DNA of 64,000 nucleotides from Gymnodinialimonas sp. 202GB13-11. Lineage in GTDB: Bacteria; Pseudomonadota; Alphaproteobacteria; Rhodobacterales; Rhodobacteraceae. The translations under genes and the position numbers were made by a program. Location of the stretch: positions 1,302,001-1,366,000 of the forward strand of contig NZ_JBFRBH010000001.1 in NCBI RefSeq assembly GCF_040932485.1. Reading direction: 5' to 3'. Below the pieces are notes generated by a model, which saw only the letters and a list, made by a program, of their open reading frames with translations, was not told the origin of the DNA and did not search any database. Shown piece after piece: positions 35,130 to 44,102 of the stretch; positions within the stretch are counted from its first letter, which is position 1; each line of letters opens with the position of its first letter.

Positions 35130-35921
35130 ATGGCCAAGCGCAGAAACCCAACGCACGCCGAGATTTCGCCTGCCGACCGCATGGCGCACCTTCGGGATCA
35201 AAAGCCGGTTGCGCTTGGGAAGTTTCACATCGGTTGCGCCTTTTTCGACGGGCGGCGCGTGATGTTTGCGGTGGACAACCCAAACGATGAAATTCAACGC
35301 CATCATCTGGCCGGAGAGTTCTACGAGCCCGAGGAATTGGACATCATCCGCAAGGCGTTCACGCCGGGCACCAATTTTATCGACATCGGCTCTAACGTAG
35401 GAAACCACGCGGTTTATGTCGCCATGGTTCTGGATGCCGCAAAGGTGGTTGCGTTTGAGCCTAACCCGGCCGCCTACGAAGTGTTGACGGCCAACGTTGT
35501 CCTGAACGGCCTGGAGGATGTCGTCGACCTGTCATGGCTGGGATACGGCGTATCCAACCAGAACTCTGACGGGTTTGGCGTTGAGTATTGGGGCGGCAAT
35601 CTGGGCGGGGCAAAGCTTGTCGAACTGGATGGCGGCAATATCTCTCTGCGTAAGGCCGATGATATGCTTGGCGATGTCCGCGCTGACTTCGTGAAGATTG
35701 ATGTGGAAGGCATGGAACTGACCGTGCTTGAGGGGTTGGATGCGACGATCGCGCGCGACCGCCCGACCATGTTTATCGAAATTGACAATGTGAACCGCGA
35801 TGGCTTTCTCGCTTGGGTCGAGAACAAGAGCTACCGCATCGTAGATACGTTCCAACGCTACGGTTCCAACGAGAATTTCTTGTTGGCCCCTAGCGAAAAA
35901 GGAGAAGAAAAAGATGCTTGA
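35130..35921 (+). CDS. FkbM family methyltransferase 2
   Basis: A 263-residue paralog of the FkbM protein two genes upstream: F-Y-E-P-E-E-L, F-I-D-I-G-S-N-V-G-N-H-A, A-F-E-P-N-P-A-A-Y and D-F-V-K-I-D-V-E-G-M-E-L-T-V-L-E-G-L are shared with small changes. It starts 2 bases after the pyruvyl transferase stop at the ATG at 35130; the long upstream frame is a shadow. Its 3' end overlaps sufC by 8 bases, tying the cassette to the suf genes. Confidence 0.85.
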   Translation: MAKRRNPTHAEISPADRMAHLRDQKPVALGKFHIGCAFFDGRRVMFAVDNPNDEIQRHHLAGEFYEPEELDIIRKAFTPGTNFIDIGSNVGNHAVYVAMVLDAAKVVAFEPNPAAYEVLTANVVLNGLEDVVDLSWLGYGVSNQNSDGFGVEYWGGNLGGAKLVELDGGNISLRKADDMLGDVRADFVKIDVEGMELTVLEGLDATIARDRPTMFIEIDNVNRDGFLAWVENKSYRIVDTFQRYGSNENFLLAPSEKGEEKDA

Positions 35922-36669
35922 GATCAAAGGCCTGGCCGTCAAACTGGAAGAAGAAGACAAGCAGATTCTGAAAGGCGTCGACCTGAGTGTCGAGGCCGGC
36001 AAGGTCCATGCAATCATGGGGCCCAATGGTTCGGGCAAGTCGACGCTGTCATACGTGCTGTCGGGCCGCGATGGCTATGAAGTGACAGGTGGCTCCGCCG
36101 CGCTGGAAGGCGAAAACCTGCTGGATATGGACCCGGAAGAGCGCGCGGCGGCGGGCCTGTTTCTGGCGTTCCAGTACCCGGTTGAGATCCCCGGTGTCGG
36201 CAACATGACCTTCCTGCGCACAGCATTGAACGCTCAGCGCAAGGCCCGTGGCGAGGAAGAGATCAGTGCGGGCGATTTCCTGAAGCTGATCCGCGCCAAG
36301 GCGAAGGATCTGAAGATCGACGCCGATATGCTGAAGCGACCGGTGAATGTGGGCTTCTCGGGCGGTGAAAAGAAGCGAAACGAAATCCTGCAGATGGCCA
36401 TGCTTGAGCCGAAAATGTGCATCCTTGATGAGACGGACTCGGGCCTCGATGTGGACGCTATGAAGCTCGTTTCCGAAGGCGTGAACGCGCTGCGCGATGC
36501 GGGGCGGGGTTTCCTTGTGATCACCCACTACCAGCGCTTGCTGGACCACATTCAGCCCGACGTCGTGCACATCATGGCCGACGGCCGCATCGTGAAGACC
36601 GGCGGCCCGGAGCTGGCCCTTGAGGTCGAGAAGAACGGCTATGCCGACATTCTGGCGGAGGTGGCGTAA
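35914..36669 (+). CDS. sufC: Fe-S cluster assembly ATPase SufC
   Basis: A 251-residue ABC-type ATPase of the SufBCD complex. The Walker A motif is G-P-N-G-S-G-K-S-T, the ABC signature F-S-G-G-E-K-K-R-N-E, and the Walker B region C-I-L-D-E-T-D-S-G-L-D-V-D. It drives conformational change of SufB/SufD during cluster assembly. It overlaps the upstream FkbM gene by 8 bases and the downstream sufD start (TAATG). Confidence 0.97.
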   Translation: MLEIKGLAVKLEEEDKQILKGVDLSVEAGKVHAIMGPNGSGKSTLSYVLSGRDGYEVTGGSAALEGENLLDMDPEERAAAGLFLAFQYPVEIPGVGNMTFLRTALNAQRKARGEEEISAGDFLKLIRAKAKDLKIDADMLKRPVNVGFSGGEKKRNEILQMAMLEPKMCILDETDSGLDVDAMKLVSEGVNALRDAGRGFLVITHYQRLLDHIQPDVVHIMADGRIVKTGGPELALEVEKNGYADILAEVA

Positions 36670-37970
36670 TGGCGGCTCCGGCTGTGAAACAGGACGTTAC
36701 CGAGGCGCGGCTTGCCGGGCTTTCGATGCCTGAAGGGGCAGGGTGGGCGAATGAGGCGCGCGCCGCCGCCTTGGCGCGGGTCCGTGCAATGGGCCTTCCG
36801 ACGCGGCGGGATGAATATTGGCGCTACACCGATCCGGCAACGCTTGTGCAGGCGACGGCACCCCGCGCTGCGATCTTCGATGACCGGGATGAAGCCCCGG
36901 TGTTCGGTGATATCGACAAGCTGAACATCATCTTTGTCGATGGCGTGTTCGATCCTGAGCGGTCCGATCCCTTAGAGATGGCCGGTTTGGAAATTGAGCG
37001 GCTGTCGGACGCGATGGCGACCGACATTCACTGGGCCAAGGACCTTTACGGTGTGCGGGAGACGGCGGGACAAGACCCTGTCGCGCGGCCGTTGGCGGCC
37101 TTGAATACAGCGTTCGCCAGCGACGGTGTGGTGATCCGTGCGACGGGCAAGGCCCAGAAGCCGGTCTGTTTCATCTATCTGCATCGGGATGAGACGTCGG
37201 ACGCGATCCTGCACCATCTGGTGAAGGTTGAGCCGGGCGCAGACGTGACTGTGCTTGAGGTCGGCCCGGCGGCGGCACGCTTCAACAAATGCATGGAAAT
37301 CGACGTCGCCGAAACAGGCGCGTTCCATCATGTTCGCGCGCAGGGCCGTGACCATGAACGCCGTGCCGCGACGCATATGTTTGCCCGAGTCGGTGCGGAC
37401 TCCTTATACAAAAGCTTCACGCTGACAGCCAACGGCGTGATGACCCGCAATGAGCATGTCATTGAAATCGTGGGTGATAACGCCTCTGCCCATGTGGCCG
37501 GTGCTGCGCTTGGCGATGGAAAAACCGGCGCCTTCCACCACGACGATACCGTCTTCATCACCCATGATGCCGTGGGCTGTGAGAGCCGTCAGATCTACAA
37601 AAAGGTCCTGCGGAACGGGGCCGAAGGTGTGTTCCAGGGCAAGATCCTTGTGAAGGAGGGCGCGCAGAAGACCGACGGCTACCAGATCAGCCAATCGCTT
37701 CTGCTGGATGATGACTCGAGCTTCCAGGCAAAGCCGGAACTGGAAATCTATGCCGACGATGTGGCCTGTTCCCATGGTTCCACCACCGGCGCGATTGACG
37801 AGACGGCGTTGTTCTACCTGCGCTCCCGTGGGGTGCCTACGGACATCGCGACCGACCTTCTGGTGATCGCGTTCTTGGCGGAAGCGATTGAGGAGATCGA
37901 CAGCGAGGCGTTGCGCGAGGATATCATCGCGCGGTTGATGCATTGGCTGGAGCGGCGCAGGCAGGGCTGA
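36669..37970 (+). CDS. sufD: Fe-S cluster assembly protein SufD
   Basis: A 433-residue SufD, partner of SufB in the SufBC2D complex. The conserved C-terminal beta-helix region includes Q-K-T-D-G-Y-Q-I-S-Q-S-L-L-L, K-P-E-L-E-I-Y-A-D-D-V-A-C-S-H-G-S-T-T-G and F-Y-L-R-S-R-G. Length is normal. Its ATG overlaps the sufC stop; 6 bases separate it from the following Yip1-like gene. Confidence 0.96.
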   Translation: MAAPAVKQDVTEARLAGLSMPEGAGWANEARAAALARVRAMGLPTRRDEYWRYTDPATLVQATAPRAAIFDDRDEAPVFGDIDKLNIIFVDGVFDPERSDPLEMAGLEIERLSDAMATDIHWAKDLYGVRETAGQDPVARPLAALNTAFASDGVVIRATGKAQKPVCFIYLHRDETSDAILHHLVKVEPGADVTVLEVGPAAARFNKCMEIDVAETGAFHHVRAQGRDHERRAATHMFARVGADSLYKSFTLTANGVMTRNEHVIEIVGDNASAHVAGAALGDGKTGAFHHDDTVFITHDAVGCESRQIYKKVLRNGAEGVFQGKILVKEGAQKTDGYQISQSLLLDDDSSFQAKPELEIYADDVACSHGSTTGAIDETALFYLRSRGVPTDIATDLLVIAFLAEAIEEIDSEALREDIIARLMHWLERRRQG

Positions 37971-37976
37971 CGCGGG

Positions 37977-38549
37977 ATGGCATTGGTCAACGATATCGTC
38001 GGCTCCTACAGGCGCCCGCGCCCGGTTTTCGCCGGGCTGTTGGCGCGTGGGGCGGACGATAAAACAGGCTTGGTGTTCCTGTTATTGGCAATGGCCTTGG
38101 GGTTCGTCTCTGAACTGCCGGGTGTGTCCCGCGACGCAAACCTGCCCAATCCTGAACTGGAAGCCGCTATTGCCGCCGAACGCGATGATGTGCGCCCGAT
38201 CGAAGGGGCTGAAGTGCCCGAAGCGATGGTGGATGCCAAGTTCAGTGCCCTTCTGTCGGCGGAAATCATGGTGTGGTTCCTGATCTTGCCGTTGGTTTTC
38301 TATGGCGTTGCCATGGTCGGCCATCTGGTGGTCAAGCTGTTCGGCGGCGTACCGGATACCACGGCCTCTCGCCTCGCGCTGTTCTGGGCACTGGTCGTTG
38401 CGGTGCCGCTGAAGCTGTTTCATGGCTTGGTGGGGGGCATGATCGGGCCCGGCCCTGCGCTGACGGCGGTTGGATTCCTGTGGTTTGTCGTGCTGATGTG
38501 GAACTGGTCCATGAACCTGCGCGTGGCCGGATGGGAGGCGCGGGCATGA
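37977..38549 (+). CDS. Yip1-like membrane protein 1
   Basis: A 190-residue protein with about four membrane helices (for example I-M-V-W-F-L-I-L-P-L-V-F-Y-G-V-A-M-V-G-H-L-V-V-K-L-F-G-G and R-L-A-L-F-W-A-L-V-V-A-V-P-L). The pattern K-L-F-G-G-V-P-D-T-T-A-S-R-L-A fits Yip1/YIPF-type domains. It overlaps the next, related gene by ATGA. A role in Fe-S assembly is not implied by the family; it travels with the suf genes. Confidence 0.75.
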   Translation: MALVNDIVGSYRRPRPVFAGLLARGADDKTGLVFLLLAMALGFVSELPGVSRDANLPNPELEAAIAAERDDVRPIEGAEVPEAMVDAKFSALLSAEIMVWFLILPLVFYGVAMVGHLVVKLFGGVPDTTASRLALFWALVVAVPLKLFHGLVGGMIGPGPALTAVGFLWFVVLMWNWSMNLRVAGWEARA

Positions 38550-39145
38550 CCGACCTATTGCGGCTTCCAATCCTGTTGAACATGGTGCGCGACACGATCT
38601 CTGACCCCCGGCGCGGGGCCGAGATGGTGCTGGCGCTAAACCTGCCGCGCTCGGCGCTCTGGTTGGCGTTTGCACTGACCATTGTGTTTTCGATGATCCT
38701 TGCCGTGCTGGTTACCTTCGTGCTCGGCACGCCCGAGGAAGGGCCGCTGACCGGGCGAACGCCTGTCGCGCTTGGCCTGCTGCAAGGGGCCTTTCTGTTT
38801 CTGGCCGTCCACGCCGTCACCCATATCGGGCGCATCTTCGGCGGGACAGGCAGCTTTGAAGGCGCTTTGGCGCTGATCACCTGGCTGCAATTCATCTTCA
38901 TCGTTTTGCAGGTGCTGCAACTGATGGTGGCTTTGATCGCCCCACCGCTGGCGGCTGTGATCTCCCTTCTGGCGATCGTCCTGTTTTTTTGGCTTCTGAG
39001 CCATTTCGTCACTGTCCTGCACGGCTTCACGTCCGTGGGGCAGGTCTTTTTGATGACCCTGCTTAGCTTCATGGTCATCCTCTTCACCCTTAGCCTTGTC
39101 CTGTCCTTGCTGGGATTGGGCCTTCCGACGGGAACACCGACATGA
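38546..39145 (+). CDS. Yip1-like membrane protein 2
   Basis: A 199-residue membrane protein with about five helices and a layout like the preceding gene: M-V-R-D-T-I-S-D-P-R-R-G-A at the N-terminus, then H-I-G-R-I-F-G-G-T-G-S-F-E-G-A-L-A-L-I. The R-I-F-G-G-T-G-S-F plus A-L segment is typical of Yip1-domain proteins. It starts with an ATGA overlap and its end overlaps sufS by 4 bases. It may be a distant paralog of the previous protein. Confidence 0.75.
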   Translation: MTDLLRLPILLNMVRDTISDPRRGAEMVLALNLPRSALWLAFALTIVFSMILAVLVTFVLGTPEEGPLTGRTPVALGLLQGAFLFLAVHAVTHIGRIFGGTGSFEGALALITWLQFIFIVLQVLQLMVALIAPPLAAVISLLAIVLFFWLLSHFVTVLHGFTSVGQVFLMTLLSFMVILFTLSLVLSLLGLGLPTGTPT

Positions 39146-40365
39146 GTTACGACGTTGATGCGATCCGCGCAGATTTTCCGATCCTGTCGCGAGAGGTGAA
39201 CGGCAAGCCATTGGTTTACCTCGACAATGGGGCATCGGCTCAGAAGCCGCAGGTCGTGATTGACGCGATTTCGAACGCCTATTCGATGGAGTACTCCAAC
39301 GTCCATCGGGGCCTGCATTACCTGTCGAACCTCGCCACCGAGAAATATGAGGGCGTGCGCGGCACCATCGCGCGGTTCCTTGGGGCAAAGGACGAGGATG
39401 AGATCGTCTTCACCTCCGGCACGACCGAAGGGATCAATCTGGTGGCCTATGGATGGGCCATGCCGCGGATGGAAGCAGGCGATGAGATCATCCTGACCAT
39501 TGCCGAGCATCACGCCAATATCGTGCCCTGGCATTTCCTGCGGGAGCGGCAGGGGGTGAAGCTTGTGTGGGTCGATGTGGACGCCAATGGTGATCTGGAC
39601 CCGCAAGCTGTGATCGACGCGATGGGGCCGAAGACCAAGTTGGTGGCGATGGCGCATATGTCGAACGTTCTTGGGACCGTGTTCGACGTGAAGACCGTGG
39701 TTGAGGCCGCCCATGAGCGCGGGATTGCCGTGTTGGTCGACGGCTCCCAATCGGCCGTCCATATGCCCGTGGATGTAGAAGCGCTCGGCGCCGATTTCTA
39801 CGCAATCACCGGGCATAAGCTTTACGGTCCAAGCGGGTCCGGCGCGATCCATATTCGGAAGGATCGGATGGCTGAGATGCGGCCTTTCATGGGTGGCGGC
39901 GACATGATCCGTGAAGTGCACCGGGATGAGGTCACGTGGAATGACCCGCCGATGAAGTTCGAGGCCGGAACGCCCGGCATCGTTCAGCAGATCGGCCTTG
40001 GTGTGGCCCTGGACTATATGATGGGCGTGGGTATGGAGAAGATCGCCGCCCATGAGGCTGAGCTTGCGGTTTATGCGAAGGCGCGCTTGGAGGGGCTGAA
40101 CTGGCTCCACCTACAGGGACGCAGCGCCGGTAAGGGTGCGATCTTCAGCTTCACCATGGCAGGCGCGGCCCATGCTCACGACATCTCAACCGTGCTCGAC
40201 AAAAGGGGCGTTGCTGTGCGGGCCGGGCACCATTGTGCGCAGCCGCTGATGGAGCATATGGGCGTGAACGCCACGGCGCGCGCCAGCTTCGGCATGTACA
40301 ACACGAAGGCCGAGGTCGATGTGTTGGTAGATGCGCTGGAGCTTTGCCACGAATTATTCGCCTAA
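39142..40365 (+). CDS. sufS: Cysteine desulfurase SufS
   Basis: A 407-residue SufS-type (group II) cysteine desulfurase: Y-L-D-N-G-A-S-A-Q-K-P, V-H-R-G-L-H-Y-L-S, the PLP lysine in I-T-G-H-K-L-Y-G-P-S-G and the persulfide cysteine in V-R-A-G-H-H-C-A-Q-P-L. It supplies sulfur for the SufBCD scaffold. It starts overlapping the Yip1-like gene and is the last operon gene before a convergent regulator. No SufE or SufU partner is visible in the window. Confidence 0.96.
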   Translation: MSYDVDAIRADFPILSREVNGKPLVYLDNGASAQKPQVVIDAISNAYSMEYSNVHRGLHYLSNLATEKYEGVRGTIARFLGAKDEDEIVFTSGTTEGINLVAYGWAMPRMEAGDEIILTIAEHHANIVPWHFLRERQGVKLVWVDVDANGDLDPQAVIDAMGPKTKLVAMAHMSNVLGTVFDVKTVVEAAHERGIAVLVDGSQSAVHMPVDVEALGADFYAITGHKLYGPSGSGAIHIRKDRMAEMRPFMGGGDMIREVHRDEVTWNDPPMKFEAGTPGIVQQIGLGVALDYMMGVGMEKIAAHEAELAVYAKARLEGLNWLHLQGRSAGKGAIFSFTMAGAAHAHDISTVLDKRGVAVRAGHHCAQPLMEHMGVNATARASFGMYNTKAEVDVLVDALELCHELFA

Positions 40366-40500
40366 GACGTGTTCGGGGAACTCCCGTGATCACCGCCGCT
40401 CGCTAACGCGAGACGTTGGTGAACTTTGGGCGTGGCGCGCTGACGCGCGCGGGCGGGTCTGGCTTGGCAGATGGTGGGGCTCAGCTGGCCGCGTTCCGGG

Positions 40501-40557
40501 GGAGGCAGGCGGTGCACAGGCCTCCGGCGGGGATATTTCTGGCACATGGAAGACAGG
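40501..40557 (+). repeat. Dispersed intergenic element, copy B, with flanking dyad
   Basis: GGAGGC (40501-40506) and GCCTCC (40520-40525) form a dyad that leads into CCTCCGGCGGGGATATTTCT and a G-G-C-A-C-A-T-G-G-A-A-G-A tail. It is related to the copy at 30392. It lies in the 220-base gap between sufS and tetR, which contains no gene. A small CTCGC-TAAC-GCGAG hairpin lies near its start. Confidence 0.4.
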
Positions 40558-40585
40558 GACGCGCGCTATGGGAGCGGTGTGCCGT

Positions 40586-41203
40586 TCAGCTGTCTGGCGT
40601 GATCAGGCCCAAGCCTCGCAAGTAGATGCCGATCCCGGCCTCCAATAGATCTTCGGGCGGGAAAGGCGCATTCGCGCCGGGGCGGCCGCGCGCGAAGAGT
40701 TCGACAACACCGTGGCTCATGGCCCAGATATGGGCGGAGAACATCGACGGCGGTGGGCGCTTTTCCGGTGGGATATGGGCGGAGAGCGCCTCGGCCGCGC
40801 GTTCCAGAACATCTCGGGATTTGTTGGCGGCGGCGGCCAGTTCAGGCGTGGCATTGGCGGACGTGCCACTTTCAAACATCGCCATGTAGTGACCGGGGAA
40901 CTTGCGGGCGAAAGCCAGGTACGCGCGGCCCGTGGCCTCAAACGCGGCCAGAGCCGTGGGTTGGCCGCCATTATAGGCGTGATCCATCAGGTCGGCGAAG
41001 ATCTCATGCCCCTGCCGAGCGCATTCCGCGATTAGGTCTTCGCGGCCCTCAAAATGGCGGTAGACGGCGGCGGGGGTGACGCCAGCGTTCTTCGCCGCCT
41101 CCGACAGCGTGAATCCGGTCGGACCCTTCGCCTCGATCAGGCGCAGGGCGGCGTCGACAAGCGCTTGCTTGAGATTGCCGTGATGGTAGCCGCGTTTGGG
41201 CAT
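40586..41203 (-). CDS. TetR family transcriptional regulator
   Basis: A 205-residue regulator. The N-terminal helix-turn-helix reads T-L-S-E-A-A-K-N-A-G-V-T-P-A-A-V-Y-R-H-F; the C-terminal part contains I-W-A-M-S-H-G-V-V-E-L-F, like TetR proteins with a WHG-type C-terminal domain. Its ATG overlaps the PPK2 stop (TAATG), so it is co-translated with ppk2 and may regulate it. It is convergent with sufS. Ligand unknown. Confidence 0.88.
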   Translation of the reverse strand: MPKRGYHHGNLKQALVDAALRLIEAKGPTGFTLSEAAKNAGVTPAAVYRHFEGREDLIAECARQGHEIFADLMDHAYNGGQPTALAAFEATGRAYLAFARKFPGHYMAMFESGTSANATPELAAAANKSRDVLERAAEALSAHIPPEKRPPPSMFSAHIWAMSHGVVELFARGRPGANAPFPPEDLLEAGIGIYLRGLGLITPDS

Positions 41204-42090
41204 TACTTGGCCACGTGCCCGGGATCAGACCACATCTCGGGTGAGCCGGTGATGGCTGGGTCGGGTGCTCCAACCACTTCGTTGTCTTTATCTTCGTAGT
41301 CCAACCCTTGCAGGACCGCCCGAATGACCGCCAGCCGCGCGCGGCGCTTGTCGTCAGATCGTACGACTGTCCATGGCGCGGCAGTGGTGTGGGAGCGATC
41401 CAGCGTTTCCGCAATCGCGTCGGAATATGCATCCCAGCGCTGCAAACCTTCGACGTCGATCCAACTGAGCTTCCACTGCTTCAGCGGATCGCCTTCGCGG
41501 TCGAGGAAGCGGCGCAGCTGTTCGGCACGGCCCACGTTCAGCCAGATCTTCGTCAGGTGAATACCGTCCTGCACCAGCGTGCTTTCAAAGCCGGGAAGTT
41601 GCGCGAAGAAGGTTTCGCGCTGCGCGTCGGTGCAAAAGTCGAAGACCTTTTCGACCACGCCGCGATTGTACCACGACCGGTCGAATAGGCGGATTTCACC
41701 GGCGGCGGGCAAATGCTTGATATAGCGTTGGAAGTACCATTGCCCGGCTTCGCGTTCGGTCGGTTTCGATAGCGCCACAACGCCCGCTGCGCGCGGATTC
41801 AGGTTCTCGCGAATACGCTTGATTGCACCGCCTTTGCCCGCGGCATCGCGGCCCTCGAACACCACCGCCACGCGCGCGCCGGTATCGCGCGTCCACGCGA
41901 GCATTTTGACCAGCTCGATCTGCAGGGCGGCCAATTGATCCTCGTACTCCGCGCGCTTCATCCGCTTTTCGTACGGGAAGGAGGGGTCGAGAACGCGGTT
42001 CTTCTCAGCGCTTTCGATCTGATCGCGCACCCAGTCTGGGGCGAGGTCGTCGAAATAGGCGCTGATCGCGCCGACATGTTTGTTGCTCAT
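41203..42090 (-). CDS. ppk2: Polyphosphate kinase 2
   Basis: A 295-residue single-domain PPK2-family kinase that uses polyphosphate to phosphorylate nucleoside phosphates. The Walker A lies in [15 protein letters not shown] and the lid/Walker B part is F-D-R-S-W-Y-N-R. Length and absence of a second domain fit the class that phosphorylates nucleoside diphosphates, but the exact class needs alignment. It leads a two-gene unit with a TetR regulator. Confidence 0.93.
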   Translation of the reverse strand: MSNKHVGAISAYFDDLAPDWVRDQIESAEKNRVLDPSFPYEKRMKRAEYEDQLAALQIELVKMLAWTRDTGARVAVVFEGRDAAGKGGAIKRIRENLNPRAAGVVALSKPTEREAGQWYFQRYIKHLPAAGEIRLFDRSWYNRGVVEKVFDFCTDAQRETFFAQLPGFESTLVQDGIHLTKIWLNVGRAEQLRRFLDREGDPLKQWKLSWIDVEGLQRWDAYSDAIAETLDRSHTTAAPWTVVRSDDKRRARLAVIRAVLQGLDYEDKDNEVVGAPDPAITGSPEMWSDPGHVAK

Positions 42091-42162
42091 GATTTTGCCC
42101 GCCTCTCAGGGGATCGCATGGCTGCGAATGTTATTCCCTATTACATTAGGGGCTTGTGGGGC

Positions 42163-43131
42163 TTAACGCAAACCCGACGCGGCGTTCAGACGGTCAATTG
42201 CGTCCGCAACCGCTTGCGGATCAGCATGGTGTGGCATGTGGCCAACGCCTTCCATCACAACGAGGTTCGCGCCAGGTATCGCCCGTGATAGAGGCTCGGA
42301 GTGAATGGAAAGCGGCACGACGATATCGGCATCACCGTGGAGCAGTTCGGTCGGGACGGCGATATCCGGATAGCTCGGCACCATCGCCTGGATCTGCGGC
42401 AGAAGGCGCGTGCGCTGGCGGGCGTTTTCCAGCAGCGAAAAGCGGCGCAGGATCAGGCCGGTTCCGTAGTGGGCTTCATACCCCTCGGGCTCTGATTGGG
42501 GAGAGAAGGTGCCCGCGATGGCGTCTGAGACCGTCGCATCAGGGACCCACGCTGAAATCAAAGCGGCCATGATCGGGCCGGTGATGGGGTTGCCGAGGAA
42601 TGTGTAGTAGAGGCCTTGGCCGCCTTCCCAAGGGTTCGACGCGCCGGCCAGAACCAAAAGCGCACCGATCTGATCCGGATGATAGACCGCCCAAGCCAAA
42701 GCGACAGAGCCGCCGTAGGAATGGCCCGCCACGATGGGTGTCTCCACCCCAAGCGCCTTGGACGCGGCGACCAGAACATAGGCCTGCTCTTCCGCCGTTG
42801 CGTTGCGGCCTACCATATCCGTGTAGCCCAAACCCGGCCGGTCGAAGGCCAAAACGCGGTAGCGGTCAGAGAGGCGCCCGACCATATCGAAGGTCCAGTC
42901 ATGCACATTGCCGGACGCGCCGTGGATCAGCACCACAGTCGGGGCGTCGCGCGGGCCTTCGTCGACGTAGTGCACCTGGATCGGATCACCGCCGCGCGGG
43001 TTCGTCACCGACACGAATTGCCCGACAGGCGGATATTCGGCCTCCGTCGCGGCCTCTCGCGCGTTGGACCGCCACAGCGTCACAACGGCCAAAACTGCGA
43101 GGAGGGCTGCCAGACCGAGGAGGAGCTTCAT
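42163..43131 (-). CDS. Membrane-anchored alpha/beta hydrolase
   Basis: A 322-residue protein with an N-terminal signal anchor ([18 protein letters not shown]) and an alpha/beta-hydrolase domain: oxyanion H-G-A-S-G-N, nucleophile G-H-S-Y-G-G, acid in H-G-D-A-D-I-V and catalytic His in G-V-G-H-M-P-H. Its ATG overlaps the stop of metA by ATGA, so it is co-translated with it. An esterase or lactonase activity outside the cytoplasm is possible; the link with methionine synthesis is unclear. Confidence 0.88.
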   Translation of the reverse strand: MKLLLGLAALLAVLAVVTLWRSNAREAATEAEYPPVGQFVSVTNPRGGDPIQVHYVDEGPRDAPTVVLIHGASGNVHDWTFDMVGRLSDRYRVLAFDRPGLGYTDMVGRNATAEEQAYVLVAASKALGVETPIVAGHSYGGSVALAWAVYHPDQIGALLVLAGASNPWEGGQGLYYTFLGNPITGPIMAALISAWVPDATVSDAIAGTFSPQSEPEGYEAHYGTGLILRRFSLLENARQRTRLLPQIQAMVPSYPDIAVPTELLHGDADIVVPLSIHSEPLSRAIPGANLVVMEGVGHMPHHADPQAVADAIDRLNAASGLR

Positions 43132-44069
43132 TTCCGCAAATCCGTGCTGGCGAGGCCGATCTGGTCCATGTCGTAGGGTGTTGTCAGATAAAGCTCGGAC
43201 ACCCAGTTCCCGTAGAGCAGATGGGCGTGTGACCGCCAGCGGTTCATCGGATCACGCGCCGGGTTGTCTTCGGGGTAGTAGTTCACCGGCACATTGATCG
43301 GCGTTCCCGCATCGACATCGCGGTCGTACTCCTGCTTCAAGGTATCGCTGTCGTACTCGAAATGGTTGAACACATAGAGCGCGCGGTGGGCGGTGTCTTC
43401 AACCAGCGCAGGGCCGACTTCTTCCGATGAAATCAGCGTGTTCATGCCCGCCGCTTCCATCTCTGCGCGCTGCATCTCCGTCCAGCGGCTGACGGGCATC
43501 AGCACATCGTCCGAGAACCCGCGCAGGTAGGGCGAGGCGGGGGCAAGGTTCTGGTGCCGGAAGCAACCAAAGGCCTTGGCGTCCAGCATGTGCTTGGGAA
43601 TGCCGTGGAAGTGGTAGGCCATCGCCATGCCGCCCCAGCAAATGCCGAATGTGGAATGCACGTTGGTCTGGGTCCAATCCATCACGCGGGTCAATTCATC
43701 CCAATACGTGACTTCCTCGAACGGCAAATGTTCAATCGGGGCGCCTGTGATGAGAAGCCCGTCGAATTTCTCGCCGCTCGCCCCTACTTCAGAGAACGGT
43801 CGGTAGAACTCGGCCATATGTTCAGAGGATGTGTTCTTGGTCTCATGCTCGGACATGCGGATCAGGGAAAACTCGATCTGCAACGGCGAGGCCCCGATCA
43901 GCCGCGCAAATTGCGTCTCGGTCTGGATCTTCTTGGGCATCAGATTCAGCAAGCCGATGCGCAAAGGCCGAATGTCCTGCTTCGATGCGCTGTCTTCCGG
44001 CATGACCATCACGCCCTCGCGGGAGAGAACATCGTAGGCGGGCAGGCTGTCAGGAAGTTTGATGGGCAT
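43128..44069 (-). CDS. metA: Homoserine O-acyltransferase MetA, probably acetyl type
   Basis: A 313-residue MetA-family enzyme acylating homoserine in methionine synthesis: [13 protein letters not shown], active-site F-G-I-C-W-G-G (Cys144) and H-F-E-Y-D. The residue that in E. coli is Gly111 (after G-A-P) is Glu113 here (G-A-P-I-E); in studied MetA proteins a Glu at this position goes with acetyl-CoA rather than succinyl-CoA use. So homoserine O-acetyltransferase (MetAA) is likelier. Its stop overlaps the hydrolase start. No SAM-II riboswitch is seen in the 33-base gap upstream. Confidence 0.9.
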   Translation of the reverse strand: MPIKLPDSLPAYDVLSREGVMVMPEDSASKQDIRPLRIGLLNLMPKKIQTETQFARLIGASPLQIEFSLIRMSEHETKNTSSEHMAEFYRPFSEVGASGEKFDGLLITGAPIEHLPFEEVTYWDELTRVMDWTQTNVHSTFGICWGGMAMAYHFHGIPKHMLDAKAFGCFRHQNLAPASPYLRGFSDDVLMPVSRWTEMQRAEMEAAGMNTLISSEEVGPALVEDTAHRALYVFNHFEYDSDTLKQEYDRDVDAGTPINVPVNYYPEDNPARDPMNRWRSHAHLLYGNWVSELYLTTPYDMDQIGLASTDLRK

Positions 44070-44102
44070 GGAACCGGATCTGCTTTGTCTGGGAGGCTGG
44101 AA

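Noticed and set aside
38332-40110. A minus-strand ORF of about 592 codons opposite the Yip1-like genes and sufS
   Set aside because: It is antisense to clear genes and has no domain-like pattern.
44070-44102. A SAM-II riboswitch in front of metA
   Set aside because: The gap to the upstream gene is only 33 bases and shows no conserved SAM-II pseudoknot sequence.
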